Shown one piece after another: positions 1 through 8,698 of a stretch of DNA of 48,471 nt (positions are counted from its first letter, which is position 1; every line of letters begins with the position of its first letter). Origin of the DNA: Sterolibacteriaceae bacterium (lineage in GTDB: Bacteria; Pseudomonadota; Gammaproteobacteria; Burkholderiales; Rhodocyclaceae); NCBI GenBank assembly GCA_025360425.1, contig JANYCD010000004.1:1-48471 (forward strand). Direction: 5' to 3'. The notes beneath the pieces are model-generated. The model made no database searches. It was given only the letters and a program-made list of their open reading frames with translations, and had not been told where the DNA came from. A program made the position numbers and the translations under genes.

Positions 1-62
1 GGCGTGAGGCGTGAGGAGTGAGGAGAAAAATCTCCTCGGTTTGTCTCCTCACGCCTCACGCC
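1..62. repeat. Nested inverted repeat downstream of glyA
   Basis: Bases 1-18 (GGCGTGAGGCGTGAGGAG) are the exact reverse complement of bases 45-62. Inside lies a second perfect 7-bp stem (20-26 GAGGAGA with 31-37 TCTCCTC, loop AAAA). The arms are themselves tandem GCGTGAG-like units, and another CTCCTCAC copy follows at 66-73. It starts directly after the glyA stop on the minus strand, so it could stop transcription or protect the mRNA 3' end. The tandem arms look more like a dispersed intergenic repeat than a simple terminator, and the element may extend beyond the window edge. Confidence 0.75.
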
Positions 63-72
63 TGGCTCCTCA

Positions 73-1317
73 CTATCCGTAAACCGGAAATTTCTTGCAC
101 AGTTCGGCGACCTTGCCGCGCGTTTTTTCCAACACTGCTGCATCGGTCGGCGCGTCGAGCACGTCGGCGATCAAGTGGGCGACCTGTTCGGCTTCAATTT
201 CGGTAAAGCCGCGCGTGGTCATGGCCGGCGTGCCGATGCGGATGCCGGAGGTGACGAAGGGCTTTTGTGGATCGTTGGGGATCGCGTTCTTGTTAACCGT
301 CATGTGCGCCAACCCGAGCGCCGCTTCGGCCTCCTTGCCGGTGATGTTTTTCGACTGGAGATCAACAAGGAAAACATGCGACTCGGTACGACCGGAAACA
401 ATGCGCAGGCCTCGGCTGGCCAGCACCTTGGCCATGACGATGGCGTTTTCGATGACCTGTTCCTGGTATTGACGAAATTCCGGGGTCATGGCTTCCTTCA
501 ATGCCACTGCCTTGGCGGCGATCACGTGCATCAGCGGACCGCCCTGCAAGCCGGGGAAGATGGCGGAGTTGATGGCCTTCTCGTGCTCGGCCTTCATCAG
601 GATCAGCCCGCCACGCGGACCGCGCAGGGTCTTGTGCGTGGTGGTGGTCACCACGTCGGCGTGGGGCACCGGGTTGGGATAAAAACCCGCCGCGATCAGT
701 CCGGCATAGTGCGCCATATCCACCATAAATTTGGCGCCGATCGCTTTCGCCACCTTGGCGAAGCGTTCGAAATCGATGCGCAGGGCATAGGCCGACGCGC
801 CAGCGATGATCAGCTTCGGCTTGTGCTCGTGCGCTAGACGCTCCATCTCGTCGTAGTCGATTTCTTCCTTGGCATTGAGGCCGTAGGGAATCACCTTGAA
901 CCACTTGCCGGACATGTTCACCGGCGAGCCGTGGGTCAGATGGCCGCCCATGGCCAGATTCATGCCGAGGATAGTGTCGCCCGGTTGCAGAAAAGCCATG
1001 AACACCGCCTGGTTGGCCTGCGAGCCGGAATTGGGTTGGACATTCGCGGCATCCGCGCCGAACAGTTTCTTGGCGCGATCGATGGCCAGTTGCTCGGCCA
1101 CGTCGACATGCTCGCAACCGCCGTAATAGCGTTTGCCGGGATAACCCTCGGCGTACTTGTTGGTGAGCTGCGAACCTTGCGCTTCGAGCACTGCGCAGGA
1201 AACATAGTTTTCCGAGGCGATCAACTCGATGTGATCCTCCTGGCGGCGGTTTTCATCCTGGATTGAGGACCACAGGTCCGGATCGGTTTTTGCGAGGGTG
1301 TCTTGCTTGGAAAACAT
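73..1317 (-). CDS. glyA: Serine hydroxymethyltransferase
   Basis: Cytosolic PLP enzyme that converts serine and tetrahydrofolate to glycine and 5,10-methylene-THF, the main source of one-carbon units. The protein is 414 residues, the normal length for bacterial GlyA (about 415-420). Visible family signatures are the N-terminal IELIASENY, the [13 protein letters not shown] block, and the PLP-lysine segment [14 protein letters not shown] (Lys near residue 230). The C-terminal substrate part [13 protein letters not shown] is also present. The ATG at 1317 is preceded by AGGAA at a good distance. It stands alone on the minus strand, followed by the inverted repeat at 1-62. Identification is secure. 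Confidence 0.98.
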   Translation of the reverse strand: MFSKQDTLAKTDPDLWSSIQDENRRQEDHIELIASENYVSCAVLEAQGSQLTNKYAEGYPGKRYYGGCEHVDVAEQLAIDRAKKLFGADAANVQPNSGSQANQAVFMAFLQPGDTILGMNLAMGGHLTHGSPVNMSGKWFKVIPYGLNAKEEIDYDEMERLAHEHKPKLIIAGASAYALRIDFERFAKVAKAIGAKFMVDMAHYAGLIAAGFYPNPVPHADVVTTTTHKTLRGPRGGLILMKAEHEKAINSAIFPGLQGGPLMHVIAAKAVALKEAMTPEFRQYQEQVIENAIVMAKVLASRGLRIVSGRTESHVFLVDLQSKNITGKEAEAALGLAHMTVNKNAIPNDPQKPFVTSGIRIGTPAMTTRGFTEIEAEQVAHLIADVLDAPTDAAVLEKTRGKVAELCKKFPVYG

Positions 1318-1538
1318 TTTTGTTCCTAAAAAATCTTTCAGTGAAGGCTAACGCGCGAAGCGGGTTATGCCGAAACTAAACATGGGGCAGTCCGCGGGGA
1401 AAAGTGGCCCATTTTAGCGTGAAAGGCCCCACGGAAGCCCTCGCCCATGATCGAGCACAGCGCGCCAAGCAGTCGCCTCCCGCGCGCGGGGGAGGACGGG
1501 AGGGGCGGGTGTATTTATGCTTTGCGCGTTGCACCGCA
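1318..1538. other. Non-coding gap with a GC-rich stem-loop
   Basis: This 221-bp gap separates the histidine phosphatase stop from the glyA start (both minus strand) and must hold the glyA promoter. A stem-loop lies at 1476-1495 (CCTCCC, 8-nt loop, GGGAGG). It lacks a T-run on either strand, so it is only a weak terminator candidate for the phosphatase gene. I do not recognise a glycine or THF riboswitch in it. Confidence 0.35.
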
Positions 1539-2174
1539 CTACTCGACGGCCTGCTCCAGCGTGCGCTCCAGATGACTGCGGTCGGCCCACGCCAGCAGGT
1601 GCCAGCCTTCGGGTCCAAGCTCGATCCAGTTGAGGGCGGCGTTCGGCACCGCGAAGTCGCGCGGGCCGCTCAGGGCGCGGCCGGTGATACGGCGATAGAC
1701 GATATCCAGTACACCGCCATGCGTGACCAGCAGCACGGTCTCGCCGGCGTGATGCGAAGCAATCCGTTCGATGGTTTCGCTCACACGTGCCGCGAAGTTT
1801 CGCAGGCTCTCGCCATGGTCGAAGTCGTAATCGAGGTCGCGGTTCAGGAATCTGGCGTGGGCGTCCGGATAGTCGCGCGCCAGTTCGGCCGCGGTGCGGC
1901 CCTGGAACACGCCGTAGTGGCGTTCACGCAGCCCTGCTTCAGGGCACACCTCCAACCCCAAACGCTGCGCAAGCACCGTCGCGGTTTGCAAGGTACGGCG
2001 CAGATCGCTGCTGTAAATAGCTACGAAGCCATGCTGTTCCAACCCTTGCGCCGTCGCCTTGGCTTGCACCCGGCCTGCGGCATTGAGGTTCGTGTTGAGT
2101 TGACCTTGCAGGCGCCGTTCGAGATTCCAGTCGGTTTCGCCATGGCGGACAATGCAGATGCGGGTGACGTTCAT
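1539..2174 (-). CDS. Histidine phosphatase (phosphoglycerate mutase-like) family protein
   Basis: Predicted cytosolic phosphatase of the histidine-phosphatase superfamily, of GpmB/CobC type. The catalytic motif RHGETDWN sits about 10 residues from the start. SSDLRRTLQTA supplies the second arginine, ERHYG the acid region, and VTHGG the second histidine. Length is 211 residues from the ATG at 2174. A TTG ten bases further out could also start the frame, but neither site has a convincing ribosome binding site. The substrate cannot be told from sequence: phosphoglycerate, alpha-ribazole phosphate or other sugar phosphates are all possible. No cobalamin genes are nearby, so calling it CobC would be unsafe. 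Confidence 0.85.
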   Translation of the reverse strand: MNVTRICIVRHGETDWNLERRLQGQLNTNLNAAGRVQAKATAQGLEQHGFVAIYSSDLRRTLQTATVLAQRLGLEVCPEAGLRERHYGVFQGRTAAELARDYPDAHARFLNRDLDYDFDHGESLRNFAARVSETIERIASHHAGETVLLVTHGGVLDIVYRRITGRALSGPRDFAVPNAALNWIELGPEGWHLLAWADRSHLERTLEQAVE

Positions 2175-2230
2175 GATTTTCGGCAAGATACAATGCCCCG
2201 AATTCTAACCGCCAGGCCTGAGGGAGAAAC

Positions 2231-2824
2231 ATGAAGGCACTGCTCGCTTTGTCGTGCGCGATCGACGGCCTCAATCAACGCATCGGAAAACTTGCTGGCT
2301 GGCTGGTGCTGGCCGCAGTGCTGATCAGTGCCGGCAATGCCATCGTGCGCAAGGTCTTCGACACCAGTTCCAACGCCTTTCTCGAAGCACAGTGGTACAT
2401 GTTCGCCACACTATTTCTGCTCAGTGGCGCATATACCTTGCTCAAGCAGGAACATGTACGCATTGATGTCATCTACCTGCGCTTTTCGCGCCGTACCCAG
2501 GTGGGCATCGACATCTTCGGCACGGTGATGTTTCTGCTGCCAATGAGCCTGCTGATGTTGTATCTATGCTGGCCATACTTCACCAACGCCTTTACTTCCG
2601 GTGAAACCTCTGCCAACGCCGGTGGCCTGACCCAGTGGCCGGTCAAGATGATGATGCCGCTGGGCTTTGCACTGCTTGCACTGCAGGGTGTATCGGAAAT
2701 CATCAAACGCATTGCGTGGCTCAAAGGTCTTGCGCCCGACCCGGGGGTGAAAGAACACAACAAGCCAGCCGAACTTGAGCTGGCTGAAACCATCATCACG
2801 CAGCGCGCGGCGTCAAAACAATGA
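2231..2824 (+). CDS. TRAP transporter small permease (DctQ family)
   Basis: Small membrane subunit of a tripartite ATP-independent periplasmic (TRAP) transporter, which imports organic acids using an ion gradient. The 197-residue protein has about four hydrophobic segments (near residues 20-40, 55-75, 95-115 and 135-155), as expected for DctQ. The start is clear: GGGAGAA precedes the ATG. Its stop overlaps the start of the large permease by an ATGA, so the two are translationally coupled. The C-terminal tail of about 30 residues is polar and probably cytoplasmic. The solute-binding partner (DctP) is not next to it, so the substrate is unknown. Confidence 0.92.
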   Translation: MKALLALSCAIDGLNQRIGKLAGWLVLAAVLISAGNAIVRKVFDTSSNAFLEAQWYMFATLFLLSGAYTLLKQEHVRIDVIYLRFSRRTQVGIDIFGTVMFLLPMSLLMLYLCWPYFTNAFTSGETSANAGGLTQWPVKMMMPLGFALLALQGVSEIIKRIAWLKGLAPDPGVKEHNKPAELELAETIITQRAASKQ

Positions 2825-4269
2825 GCGGATTTCTGCTGGCCAATCTGGCGCCGATCATTTTCGGTTCGCTGATCCTCTTCCTGCTGCTCGGCTATCCGCT
2901 GGCCTTTGCGCTGGCCGCCAACGGCATCTTTTTTGCACTGATCGGTATCGTGCTGGATGTGCTGCCAGCCGAATTGTTGCAGGCCATGCCGGCGCGGGTG
3001 TTCGGCGTGATGAGCAACGAAACCTTGCTGGCGGTGCCCTTCTTCACTTTCATGGGGTTGATCCTCGAACGTTCTGGCATGGCCGAAGATTTGCTCGACA
3101 CCATCGGCCAGTTGTTCGGTCCGGTGCGCGGCGGGCTGGCCTATGCGGTGATTCTGGTCGGCGCGATGTTGGCGGCGACGACCGGCGTGGTCGCCGCATC
3201 GGTCATTTCCATGGGGTTGATCTCGCTGCCCATCATGCTGCGCTACGGCTATGACCGTCGCCTTGCGTCGGGTGTGATCGCCGCCTCCGGTACGCTGGCA
3301 CAAATCATTCCGCCCTCGCTGGTGCTGATCATCATGGCCGACCAGTTGGGCAAGTCAGTGGGCGACATGTATCAGGGCGCGCTGATTCCGGGCCTGATGC
3401 TGACCGGCTTCTACGCCATTTACATTTTTGGCGTTTCGCTGGTCAAGCCGCACTGGGTGCCGGCTTTGCCGCCAGAGGCGCGTACCTTGCGTGGCCGCCA
3501 ACTGTTGTGGCGCGTAGTGACCTCGCTGATCCCGCCGCTGCTGCTGATTTTTCTGGTGCTGGGTACCATCTTCCTCGGCATCGCCACGCCAACGGAAGGC
3601 GGCGCGATGGGCGCAAGCGGCGCGTTGGTATTGGCGCTACTGCGCAGAAGACTTTCCTTAACGCTGCTCAAGCAGGCGATGGACGCAACTGCCAAGCTCA
3701 CCACCTTTGTCGTTTTCATCCTGCTCGGCGCGCGCATTTTCAGCCTAACCTTCTATGGGGTGAACGGCCATGTCTGGGTCGAACACCTGCTGCAAAATCT
3801 GCCCGGCGGCCAACTCGGTTTTCTGATCGCGGTCAATCTGCTCATCTTCGTGCTGGCTTTCTTCCTCGATTTCTTCGAGCTGTCGTTCATCGTGGTGCCG
3901 CTGTTGGCGCCGGTGGCGGACAAGCTCGGCATCGACCTGATCTGGTTCGGCGTGTTGCTGGGGGTGAACATGCAGACCTCGTTCATGCATCCACCGTTCG
4001 GCTTTGCACTGTTTTATCTGCGCTCGGTCGCTCCGCCCACGGTTAAGACTTCTGAAATCTATTGGGGCGCGGTGCCCTTCGTCCTGATCCAGATGGTGAT
4101 GGTGGCGCTGGTCATCGCCTTTCCGAAACTGGTGACCGGGAGTCTCGACAAGCACGATGCCAGCAAGGCCGTGCTTCAGTACATGATGCCGGATGAAAAT
4201 CCCGACCAAATCGAAGATGCCGATCCGACGCGCGCCTTCATGGAACGGATGATGCGCAGCGGCCGCTAG
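2821..4269 (+). CDS. TRAP transporter large permease (DctM family)
   Basis: Large transport-catalysing subunit of the TRAP system, 482 residues with about 11-12 hydrophobic segments. Typical DctM features are the glycine-rich LLLGYPLAFALAANG near the start, VPFFTFMGLILERSG near residues 64-80, and TATPTEGGAMGA-like sequence (IATPTEGGAMGASG) near residue 260. DctM is usually about 425-430 residues. This one is longer and ends in a charged tail (QIEDADPTRAFMERMM) that probably lies in the cytoplasm. It starts at an ATGA overlap with dctQ. The binding protein that would define the substrate is missing from both flanks. Confidence 0.93.
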   Translation: MSGFLLANLAPIIFGSLILFLLLGYPLAFALAANGIFFALIGIVLDVLPAELLQAMPARVFGVMSNETLLAVPFFTFMGLILERSGMAEDLLDTIGQLFGPVRGGLAYAVILVGAMLAATTGVVAASVISMGLISLPIMLRYGYDRRLASGVIAASGTLAQIIPPSLVLIIMADQLGKSVGDMYQGALIPGLMLTGFYAIYIFGVSLVKPHWVPALPPEARTLRGRQLLWRVVTSLIPPLLLIFLVLGTIFLGIATPTEGGAMGASGALVLALLRRRLSLTLLKQAMDATAKLTTFVVFILLGARIFSLTFYGVNGHVWVEHLLQNLPGGQLGFLIAVNLLIFVLAFFLDFFELSFIVVPLLAPVADKLGIDLIWFGVLLGVNMQTSFMHPPFGFALFYLRSVAPPTVKTSEIYWGAVPFVLIQMVMVALVIAFPKLVTGSLDKHDASKAVLQYMMPDENPDQIEDADPTRAFMERMMRSGR

Positions 4270-4291
4270 CGCTACGTGCAATCAAGGAAAA

Positions 4292-4789
4292 TCACGACTC
4301 CTTGAGCAACTGATCCACCAGTGCATGCAGCTTGGGGAAATCCGGCACGCCGAGGTATTGCTGAACGATGCGGCCCTTCTTGTCGATCAGGAAGCTGGTC
4401 GGCGTCAGGCGCACGCCGCCGAAGGCCTGTGCGGCATCGCCTTTGAGATCAAGCGCCACTGTGAACGGCAGATTGTTGCGTGTGGCGTAGTTGAGCACGT
4501 AGTCCGGGCGGTCGTAGTCCATGGCGACGGCTACCATCTCGTAACCGCGCGGTGCGAAGGTGTTGTAGGTCTCCACCATCTTCGGCATTTCGCCGACACA
4601 GGTGGTGCAGGAAGTGGCCCAGAAGTTCACCAGCACCACTTTGCCATGCAGTTGCGAGAGCGAAAGTTTGTCGCCCTTGAGCGTGGCAACAGTCACATCA
4701 GGCGCCGCTTGCTTCTGTGAGAGAATCAGCCAGCCGGCAACGGTCACAACAACGATTGCCGCAAGCCCTGCGATCCATTTTGTTTTCAC
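4292..4789 (-). CDS. TlpA-type membrane-anchored thioredoxin-like protein
   Basis: Periplasmic thiol-disulfide oxidoreductase of the TlpA/ResA group, likely supporting reduction of cysteines during cytochrome c maturation or oxidative protection. It has 165 residues. A single N-terminal hydrophobic anchor (IAGLAAIVVVTVAGWLIL) is followed by a thioredoxin fold with the CxxC motif in WATSCTTCVGEMP, and the cis-proline segment LTPTSFLID. I chose the GTG at 4789 because AGGAAG lies seven bases before it; the frame stays open further upstream but that would add an implausible leader before the anchor. It is divergent from the DUF4197 gene with only 31 bp between them. Confidence 0.88.
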   Translation of the reverse strand: MKTKWIAGLAAIVVVTVAGWLILSQKQAAPDVTVATLKGDKLSLSQLHGKVVLVNFWATSCTTCVGEMPKMVETYNTFAPRGYEMVAVAMDYDRPDYVLNYATRNNLPFTVALDLKGDAAQAFGGVRLTPTSFLIDKKGRIVQQYLGVPDFPKLHALVDQLLKES

Positions 4790-4820
4790 TGCGGAACTTC
4801 CTGACTTGACGAATTTGAAT

Positions 4821-5510
4821 ATGCGCCCAATTCTCGGCTTTTTGCTGGTGCTTGTCACCCTGTGTCTTGCAAGCACTGCTTTCGCTCTCTCGCTGGCGGA
4901 CTTGAGCAACAAGGATGCCGTGGGAGGTTTGAAGGAAGCCCTGACGCAGGGTGCGGGCAAGGCGGTGGAAAGTCTCGGTCACACTGATGGCTTTCTCGGC
5001 AACCCGAAAGTGAAAATTTCGTTGCCGCCAAGCGTGCAAAAAGCTGAAGGCATGATGCGCAGTCTGGGCATGGGCAAATATGCCGACGAACTGGAAACCA
5101 CCATGAATCGCGCGGCTGAAGCTGCGGTGCCGGAAGCGAAGGCATTGTTGGTGAACTCCGTCAAAAAGATGTCGGTCGAAGACGTGAAAGGCATCCTGCA
5201 AGGGGGCGACGATGCTGCCACGCAGTATTTCCGTCGTACCACAGCGGAGCCGCTGGGACAGAAATTCAAACCCATTGTGCAAAAGGCCATGGCCAAAGTG
5301 AAGCTGGCGGACAAATATGACCAGTTTGCCAGCAAGGCTGCCAAGTTCGGATTGATCAAGGAACAGGACGCGCATCTGGATGAGTACGTGACGCAGAAAG
5401 CGCTCGATGGCCTCTACCTGATGATCGCTGAAGAAGAAAAGAGCATCCGCCAGGATCCGATGGACGCCGCTGGCAAGCTGGCCCGCAAAGTTTTCAGCGC
5501 TTTGCAGTAA
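4821..5510 (+). CDS. DUF4197 domain-containing exported protein
   Basis: A 229-residue protein with a clear signal peptide (MRPILGFLLVLVTLCLASTAFA, cleavage expected after AFA). The rest matches the layout I know for DUF4197: LSLADLSNKDAVGGLKEALTQG at the mature N terminus and a helical body ending in LDGLYLMIAEEEKSIR and QDPMDAAGKLARKVF. Function is unknown; it is predicted to be periplasmic or attached to the outer membrane. The frame is open upstream, but the ATG at 4821 gives the signal peptide directly and is therefore preferred. The rep gene follows after seven bases, suggesting co-transcription. Confidence 0.85.
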   Translation: MRPILGFLLVLVTLCLASTAFALSLADLSNKDAVGGLKEALTQGAGKAVESLGHTDGFLGNPKVKISLPPSVQKAEGMMRSLGMGKYADELETTMNRAAEAAVPEAKALLVNSVKKMSVEDVKGILQGGDDAATQYFRRTTAEPLGQKFKPIVQKAMAKVKLADKYDQFASKAAKFGLIKEQDAHLDEYVTQKALDGLYLMIAEEEKSIRQDPMDAAGKLARKVFSALQ

Positions 5511-5517
5511 GCCTCAG

Positions 5518-7500
5518 ATGGCGGTGCAACTGAATGACCCGCAGCGGGAGGCGGTGCGCTATCTCGACGGTCCGTTGCTGGTATTGGCTGGCGCCGGCAG
5601 CGGCAAGACCCGGGTCATCACGGAAAAAATTTCCTGGTTGATCGAGGGTTGCGGCATGCCGGCCAGAAACATCGCGGCGATCACTTTCACCAACAAGGCG
5701 GCGAAGGAAATGCAGGAGCGAGTAACGGGGCTGTTGCCCGGCCACTCCGCCAGCGGACTCTCGATCAGTACCTTCCATGCATTGGGCGCACGTATCCTGC
5801 GGCAGGAGGCAAGGCTCATCGGGTTGAAACCCGGGTTTTCCATTCTTGACGCGTCGGACACTTTCGGATTGTTTCAGGATTTGCTGAAGAACACCGACAA
5901 GGGCCAGGTGCGGGCGGTGCAGAACCGCATCTCGCTGTGGAAGAATGGGCTGCTCAACCCCGAGCAGGCATTGGCTGCATCCGCGGATCCTCTGGAAACT
6001 GCGGCAGCCCCCACCTACGCTGAATACGAACGTACCCTGCGGGCTTATCAGGCAGTTGATTTTGACGATCTGATCCGGCTGCCGGTGAAGCTTCTTGAAG
6101 CCGAAGCAGAAGCCCTCGCTCGCTGGCAGGGGCGTATCCATCATTTGCTGGTGGACGAGTATCAAGATACGAACCGATGCCAGTACATGCTCATGAAATT
6201 GCTGGCCGGGCCACGCGCCACATTTACGGCTGTGGGCGATGACGACCAGTCGATTTACGCCTGGCGCGGCGCCGATATGGAGAACATCAAGTTGTTGCGC
6301 GAAGACTTTCCGCAACTGCATGTAGTCAAGCTGGAACAGAATTACCGCTCCACCACGCGCATCCTCAAGGCGGCCAATGCGTTGATCGCCAACAATCCCA
6401 AGCTGTTCGAAAAACGTCTGTGGTCCGATCTCGGCCACGGCGACGCGATTCATATCCAGACCTGCCGCGACAGCGAACACGAAGCGGAGTGGGTGGTCGC
6501 GCGGCTGACGGCACATCGCTTCGACCATCGCGGCAAATGGTCCGACTATGCCATCCTGTATCGTGGCAATCATCAGGCGCGCGCCTTCGAGCAGCATTTG
6601 CGCGAGCAGAATATTCCCTACGCGCTCTCCGGCGGACAGTCGTTTTTCGAGCGTGCCGAAATCAAGGACATCACCAGTTACCTGCGCCTGGTCGCCAATC
6701 CGGATGATGACCCCGCTTTCATCCGTGCCGTCACCACACCCAAGCGCGGTATTGGCAGTGCCACGTTGGAGACCTTGGGCAGCTACGCCGGCCAGCGCCA
6801 CGCCAGCCTGTTCACCGCCGCTTTCGAGGCCGGTGCCGAGCAGCACGTCAACGCCAAACAGTTGTCGGCGGTACGCGAGTTCGGCCAGTTCATCAACCGG
6901 CTGGAACTGCGCGCGCCGCGCGAACCGGCGCGCCAGCTGCTGGAGGAGTTGCTGCTGGCCATCGGTTACGAGACTTGGCTGTTCGAAACGCTGGATCCGC
7001 GCGAAGCGGAATCCAAATGGAGCAACGTGCGCGACTTCGTCGAATGGTTGTCACGCAAGGGTGAAGATGACGGCAAGAACCTGTTGGAACTGACCCAGAC
7101 CGTGGCGCTCATCACCATGCTCGACAAGAATGATCGTGATTCCGATGCGATGCAGCTGTCCACGCTGCATGCCGCCAAGGGCCTGGAGTTCCGCCATGTG
7201 TTTTTGGTTGGCGTCGAAGAAGGCATCCTGCCGCATCGCGAATCGACCGAAAGCAGCCGGCTTGAAGAAGAGCGGCGCCTGATGTACGTCGGCATCACGC
7301 GCGCCCGATACAGCCTGCACATCAGCCACGCCATGAAACGCAAAGCCGGCAAGGAATGGCGCGCGTGCGAACCTTCACGCTTCATCACCGAACTTGGCGA
7401 CGACCTCAAGCGTGGGGGGGGTCTGGCGGAGGCGCCTCCGGACAAGCAGACCGGACGGGAAAAATTCGCCCGCTTCAAAGCACTGCTGGGCAATACCTGA
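5518..7500 (+). CDS. rep: ATP-dependent DNA helicase Rep (UvrD/Rep superfamily 1)
   Basis: A 3'-5' DNA helicase that helps replication forks pass protein roadblocks. Length is 660 residues, close to E. coli Rep (673). Superfamily 1A motifs occur in order: Q motif LNDPQREAV, Walker A GAGSGKTR, motif Ia ITFTNKAAKEM, Walker B DEYQDTN, motif III GDDDQSIYAWRGA, motif IV EQNYRST, motif V STLHAAKGLEF, motif VI YVGITRAR. The QSIYAWRGA and short C terminus favour Rep over UvrD or PcrA. It begins eight bases after the DUF4197 gene and ends in front of a strong hairpin. Confidence 0.95.
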   Translation: MAVQLNDPQREAVRYLDGPLLVLAGAGSGKTRVITEKISWLIEGCGMPARNIAAITFTNKAAKEMQERVTGLLPGHSASGLSISTFHALGARILRQEARLIGLKPGFSILDASDTFGLFQDLLKNTDKGQVRAVQNRISLWKNGLLNPEQALAASADPLETAAAPTYAEYERTLRAYQAVDFDDLIRLPVKLLEAEAEALARWQGRIHHLLVDEYQDTNRCQYMLMKLLAGPRATFTAVGDDDQSIYAWRGADMENIKLLREDFPQLHVVKLEQNYRSTTRILKAANALIANNPKLFEKRLWSDLGHGDAIHIQTCRDSEHEAEWVVARLTAHRFDHRGKWSDYAILYRGNHQARAFEQHLREQNIPYALSGGQSFFERAEIKDITSYLRLVANPDDDPAFIRAVTTPKRGIGSATLETLGSYAGQRHASLFTAAFEAGAEQHVNAKQLSAVREFGQFINRLELRAPREPARQLLEELLLAIGYETWLFETLDPREAESKWSNVRDFVEWLSRKGEDDGKNLLELTQTVALITMLDKNDRDSDAMQLSTLHAAKGLEFRHVFLVGVEEGILPHRESTESSRLEEERRLMYVGITRARYSLHISHAMKRKAGKEWRACEPSRFITELGDDLKRGGGLAEAPPDKQTGREKFARFKALLGNT

Positions 7501-7506
7501 AAACAA

Positions 7507-7530
7507 ACAGGGCAGCCTTGGCTGCCCTGT
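7507..7530. terminator. Hairpin between convergent rep and cytochrome c genes
   Basis: A perfect 11-bp stem (ACAGGGCAGCC with GGCTGCCCTGT, two-base centre) lies between the ends of two convergent genes, 7 bp after the rep stop and 18 bp beyond the cytochrome stop. It is symmetric and so could end transcription from both sides. There is only a short A/T tract on the rep-proximal side and no long T-run, so rho-independent efficiency is uncertain. Confidence 0.7.
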
Positions 7531-7548
7531 CAGTGTAGTTACGAACGA

Positions 7549-8013
7549 TTACTTCGGTTCCGGAAAGCTTGCCCCCGACTTGTTGGCCATGTACACAATG
7601 GCACGCGTCAGTTCCGCTTCTGTCGCATCACCTACACCACCTTTGGGCGGCATTGCGTTCTTGCCCTTGGTAGCCGATGCGACCAGGGCTTTCAGGCCCT
7701 GACCAAGTCGCGGCGCCCAAGCAGCCTTGTCGCCAACCTTTGGGGCACCGGCGGCGCCGGTGGAATGGCACGCGGTACACGCCGCCTGGAACAATTGTTC
7801 GCCAGTACGGGCTCCGGCAGCGGCAGCCCCGGCGGCGGCAATCTCAAGCTGGGCAACTGGCCGGATCCGCGCATTGACGGCTGCGGGATCCTCAGGTTTG
7901 GCAGTTTGGCCGACAATGTAATAGGCCAGTGCAATGGCGAAGCCGACAAAAATGAAGCTGCCGACAACCAGCGGAATGAAATTCGGTTCGGAATGCTCGG
8001 GATGATCGGCCAC
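7549..8013 (-). CDS. Membrane-anchored c-type cytochrome (c5-like)
   Basis: Electron carrier attached to the periplasmic face of the membrane. The 154-residue protein has one N-terminal hydrophobic segment (FIPLVVGSFIFVGFAIALAYYIV) and an Ala-rich linker. It then has one heme site CTACH near residue 82 and a C-terminal axial-Met region NAMPPKGG followed by the final helix LTRAIVYMANKSG. This matches the cytochrome c5 / CytC-555 family found in many Betaproteobacteria. The start is a GTG at 8013 with GGAG seven bases upstream. Its redox partners are not encoded nearby. Confidence 0.9.
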   Translation of the reverse strand: MADHPEHSEPNFIPLVVGSFIFVGFAIALAYYIVGQTAKPEDPAAVNARIRPVAQLEIAAAGAAAAGARTGEQLFQAACTACHSTGAAGAPKVGDKAAWAPRLGQGLKALVASATKGKNAMPPKGGVGDATEAELTRAIVYMANKSGASFPEPK

Positions 8014-8107
8014 GTGGAGTCTCCATCGTACATTAAAGGTGCCGAATTATAGCCAATTCCCCAAGCAGCGGCGCCGCAAAGGGATTCCGCGTCGCGTGGG
8101 TAACCGG

Positions 8108-8113
8108 TACAAT
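8108..8113 (+). promoter_or_regulatory. Likely -10 box of the tRNA-Arg promoter
   Basis: TACAAT at 8108-8113 lies 10 bases before the first base of the tRNA, the distance expected if transcription starts just upstream of the mature 5' end. The -35 region about 17 bp upstream (TTCCGC) is a poor match, so the promoter is inferred mainly from the -10 element and its position. Confidence 0.45.
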
Positions 8114-8123
8114 CATGCACCAT

Positions 8124-8200
8124 GCGCCCGTAGCTCAGCTGGATAGAGTACTGCCCTCCGAAGGCAGGAGTCGCCCGTTCGAATCGGGCCGGGCGCACCA
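8124..8200 (+). tRNA. tRNA-Arg (anticodon CCG)
   Basis: The 77-nt sequence folds into a full cloverleaf. The acceptor stem is GCGCCCG with CGGGCGC, the D-arm is GCTC-AGCTGGATA-GAGT, and the anticodon stem CTGCC/GGCAG encloses the loop CTCCGAA (anticodon CCG). The T-arm contains GTTCGAATC, and the CCA end is encoded in the DNA. It decodes CGG arginine codons. mscL starts 26 bases downstream. The sequence shows no integrase or direct repeat that would make this tRNA an occupied attachment site. Confidence 0.97.
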
Positions 8201-8226
8201 GAAATCAACGGGACGGGGAGAATTTC

Positions 8227-8652
8227 ATGGCCATGCTTCAGGAGTTTCGCGAATTCGCGGTCAAGGGCAACGTGATGGACCTCGCGATCGGGGTGATCAT
8301 CGGCGGCGCTTTCGGCAAGATTGTCGACTCGATTGTTAACGATCTGATCATGCCGATTGTCGGCGCGGTTGTTGGCAACCTCGATTTTTCCAATATGTTC
8401 CTGGTCCTCGGCAAGAACCCGAATAATCTTGCCGTGCTGGCCGACCTCAAGAAGGCCGGTGTGCCGGTACTGGCGTACGGCAGCTTTATTACCGTGGCGG
8501 TGAACTTCGCCATTCTTGCGCTCATCATTTTCATGATGGTGAAGCAGATCAACCGGCTCAAACGCTCCGAGCCGGTCGCAGCAGCTGTGGCGCCACCAAC
8601 GCCGGAAGACATTGTCTTGCTGCGCGAGATTCGCGATTCCCTGCGCAAGTAA
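8227..8652 (+). CDS. mscL: Large-conductance mechanosensitive channel MscL
   Basis: Inner-membrane homopentameric channel that opens under osmotic downshock to release solutes. Length is 141 residues (E. coli 136). It has the N-terminal amphipathic helix [19 protein letters not shown]1 with [21 protein letters not shown], a periplasmic loop, TM2 [19 protein letters not shown], and the cytoplasmic helix [16 protein letters not shown]. The start at 8227 has GGGGAG upstream; an in-frame ATG two codons later is the alternative. It sits just after tRNA-Arg and may be carried on the same primary transcript. Confidence 0.97.
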   Translation: MAMLQEFREFAVKGNVMDLAIGVIIGGAFGKIVDSIVNDLIMPIVGAVVGNLDFSNMFLVLGKNPNNLAVLADLKKAGVPVLAYGSFITVAVNFAILALIIFMMVKQINRLKRSEPVAAAVAPPTPEDIVLLREIRDSLRK

Positions 8653-8698
8653 GCTGGGCATGACTTGATGCGGCGCGGGTGCTATTGAGCAGAATGCC

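Noticed and set aside
5494-6846. Long open antisense frame (450 codons) opposite rep
   Set aside because: It lies wholly opposite a fully motif-supported helicase gene, has no recognisable domain, and such frames are normal in GC-rich DNA.
8124-8200. tRNA-Arg as an attachment site for an integrated element
   Set aside because: No integrase gene and no direct repeat of the tRNA 3' end was noticed downstream; the following genes are core type.
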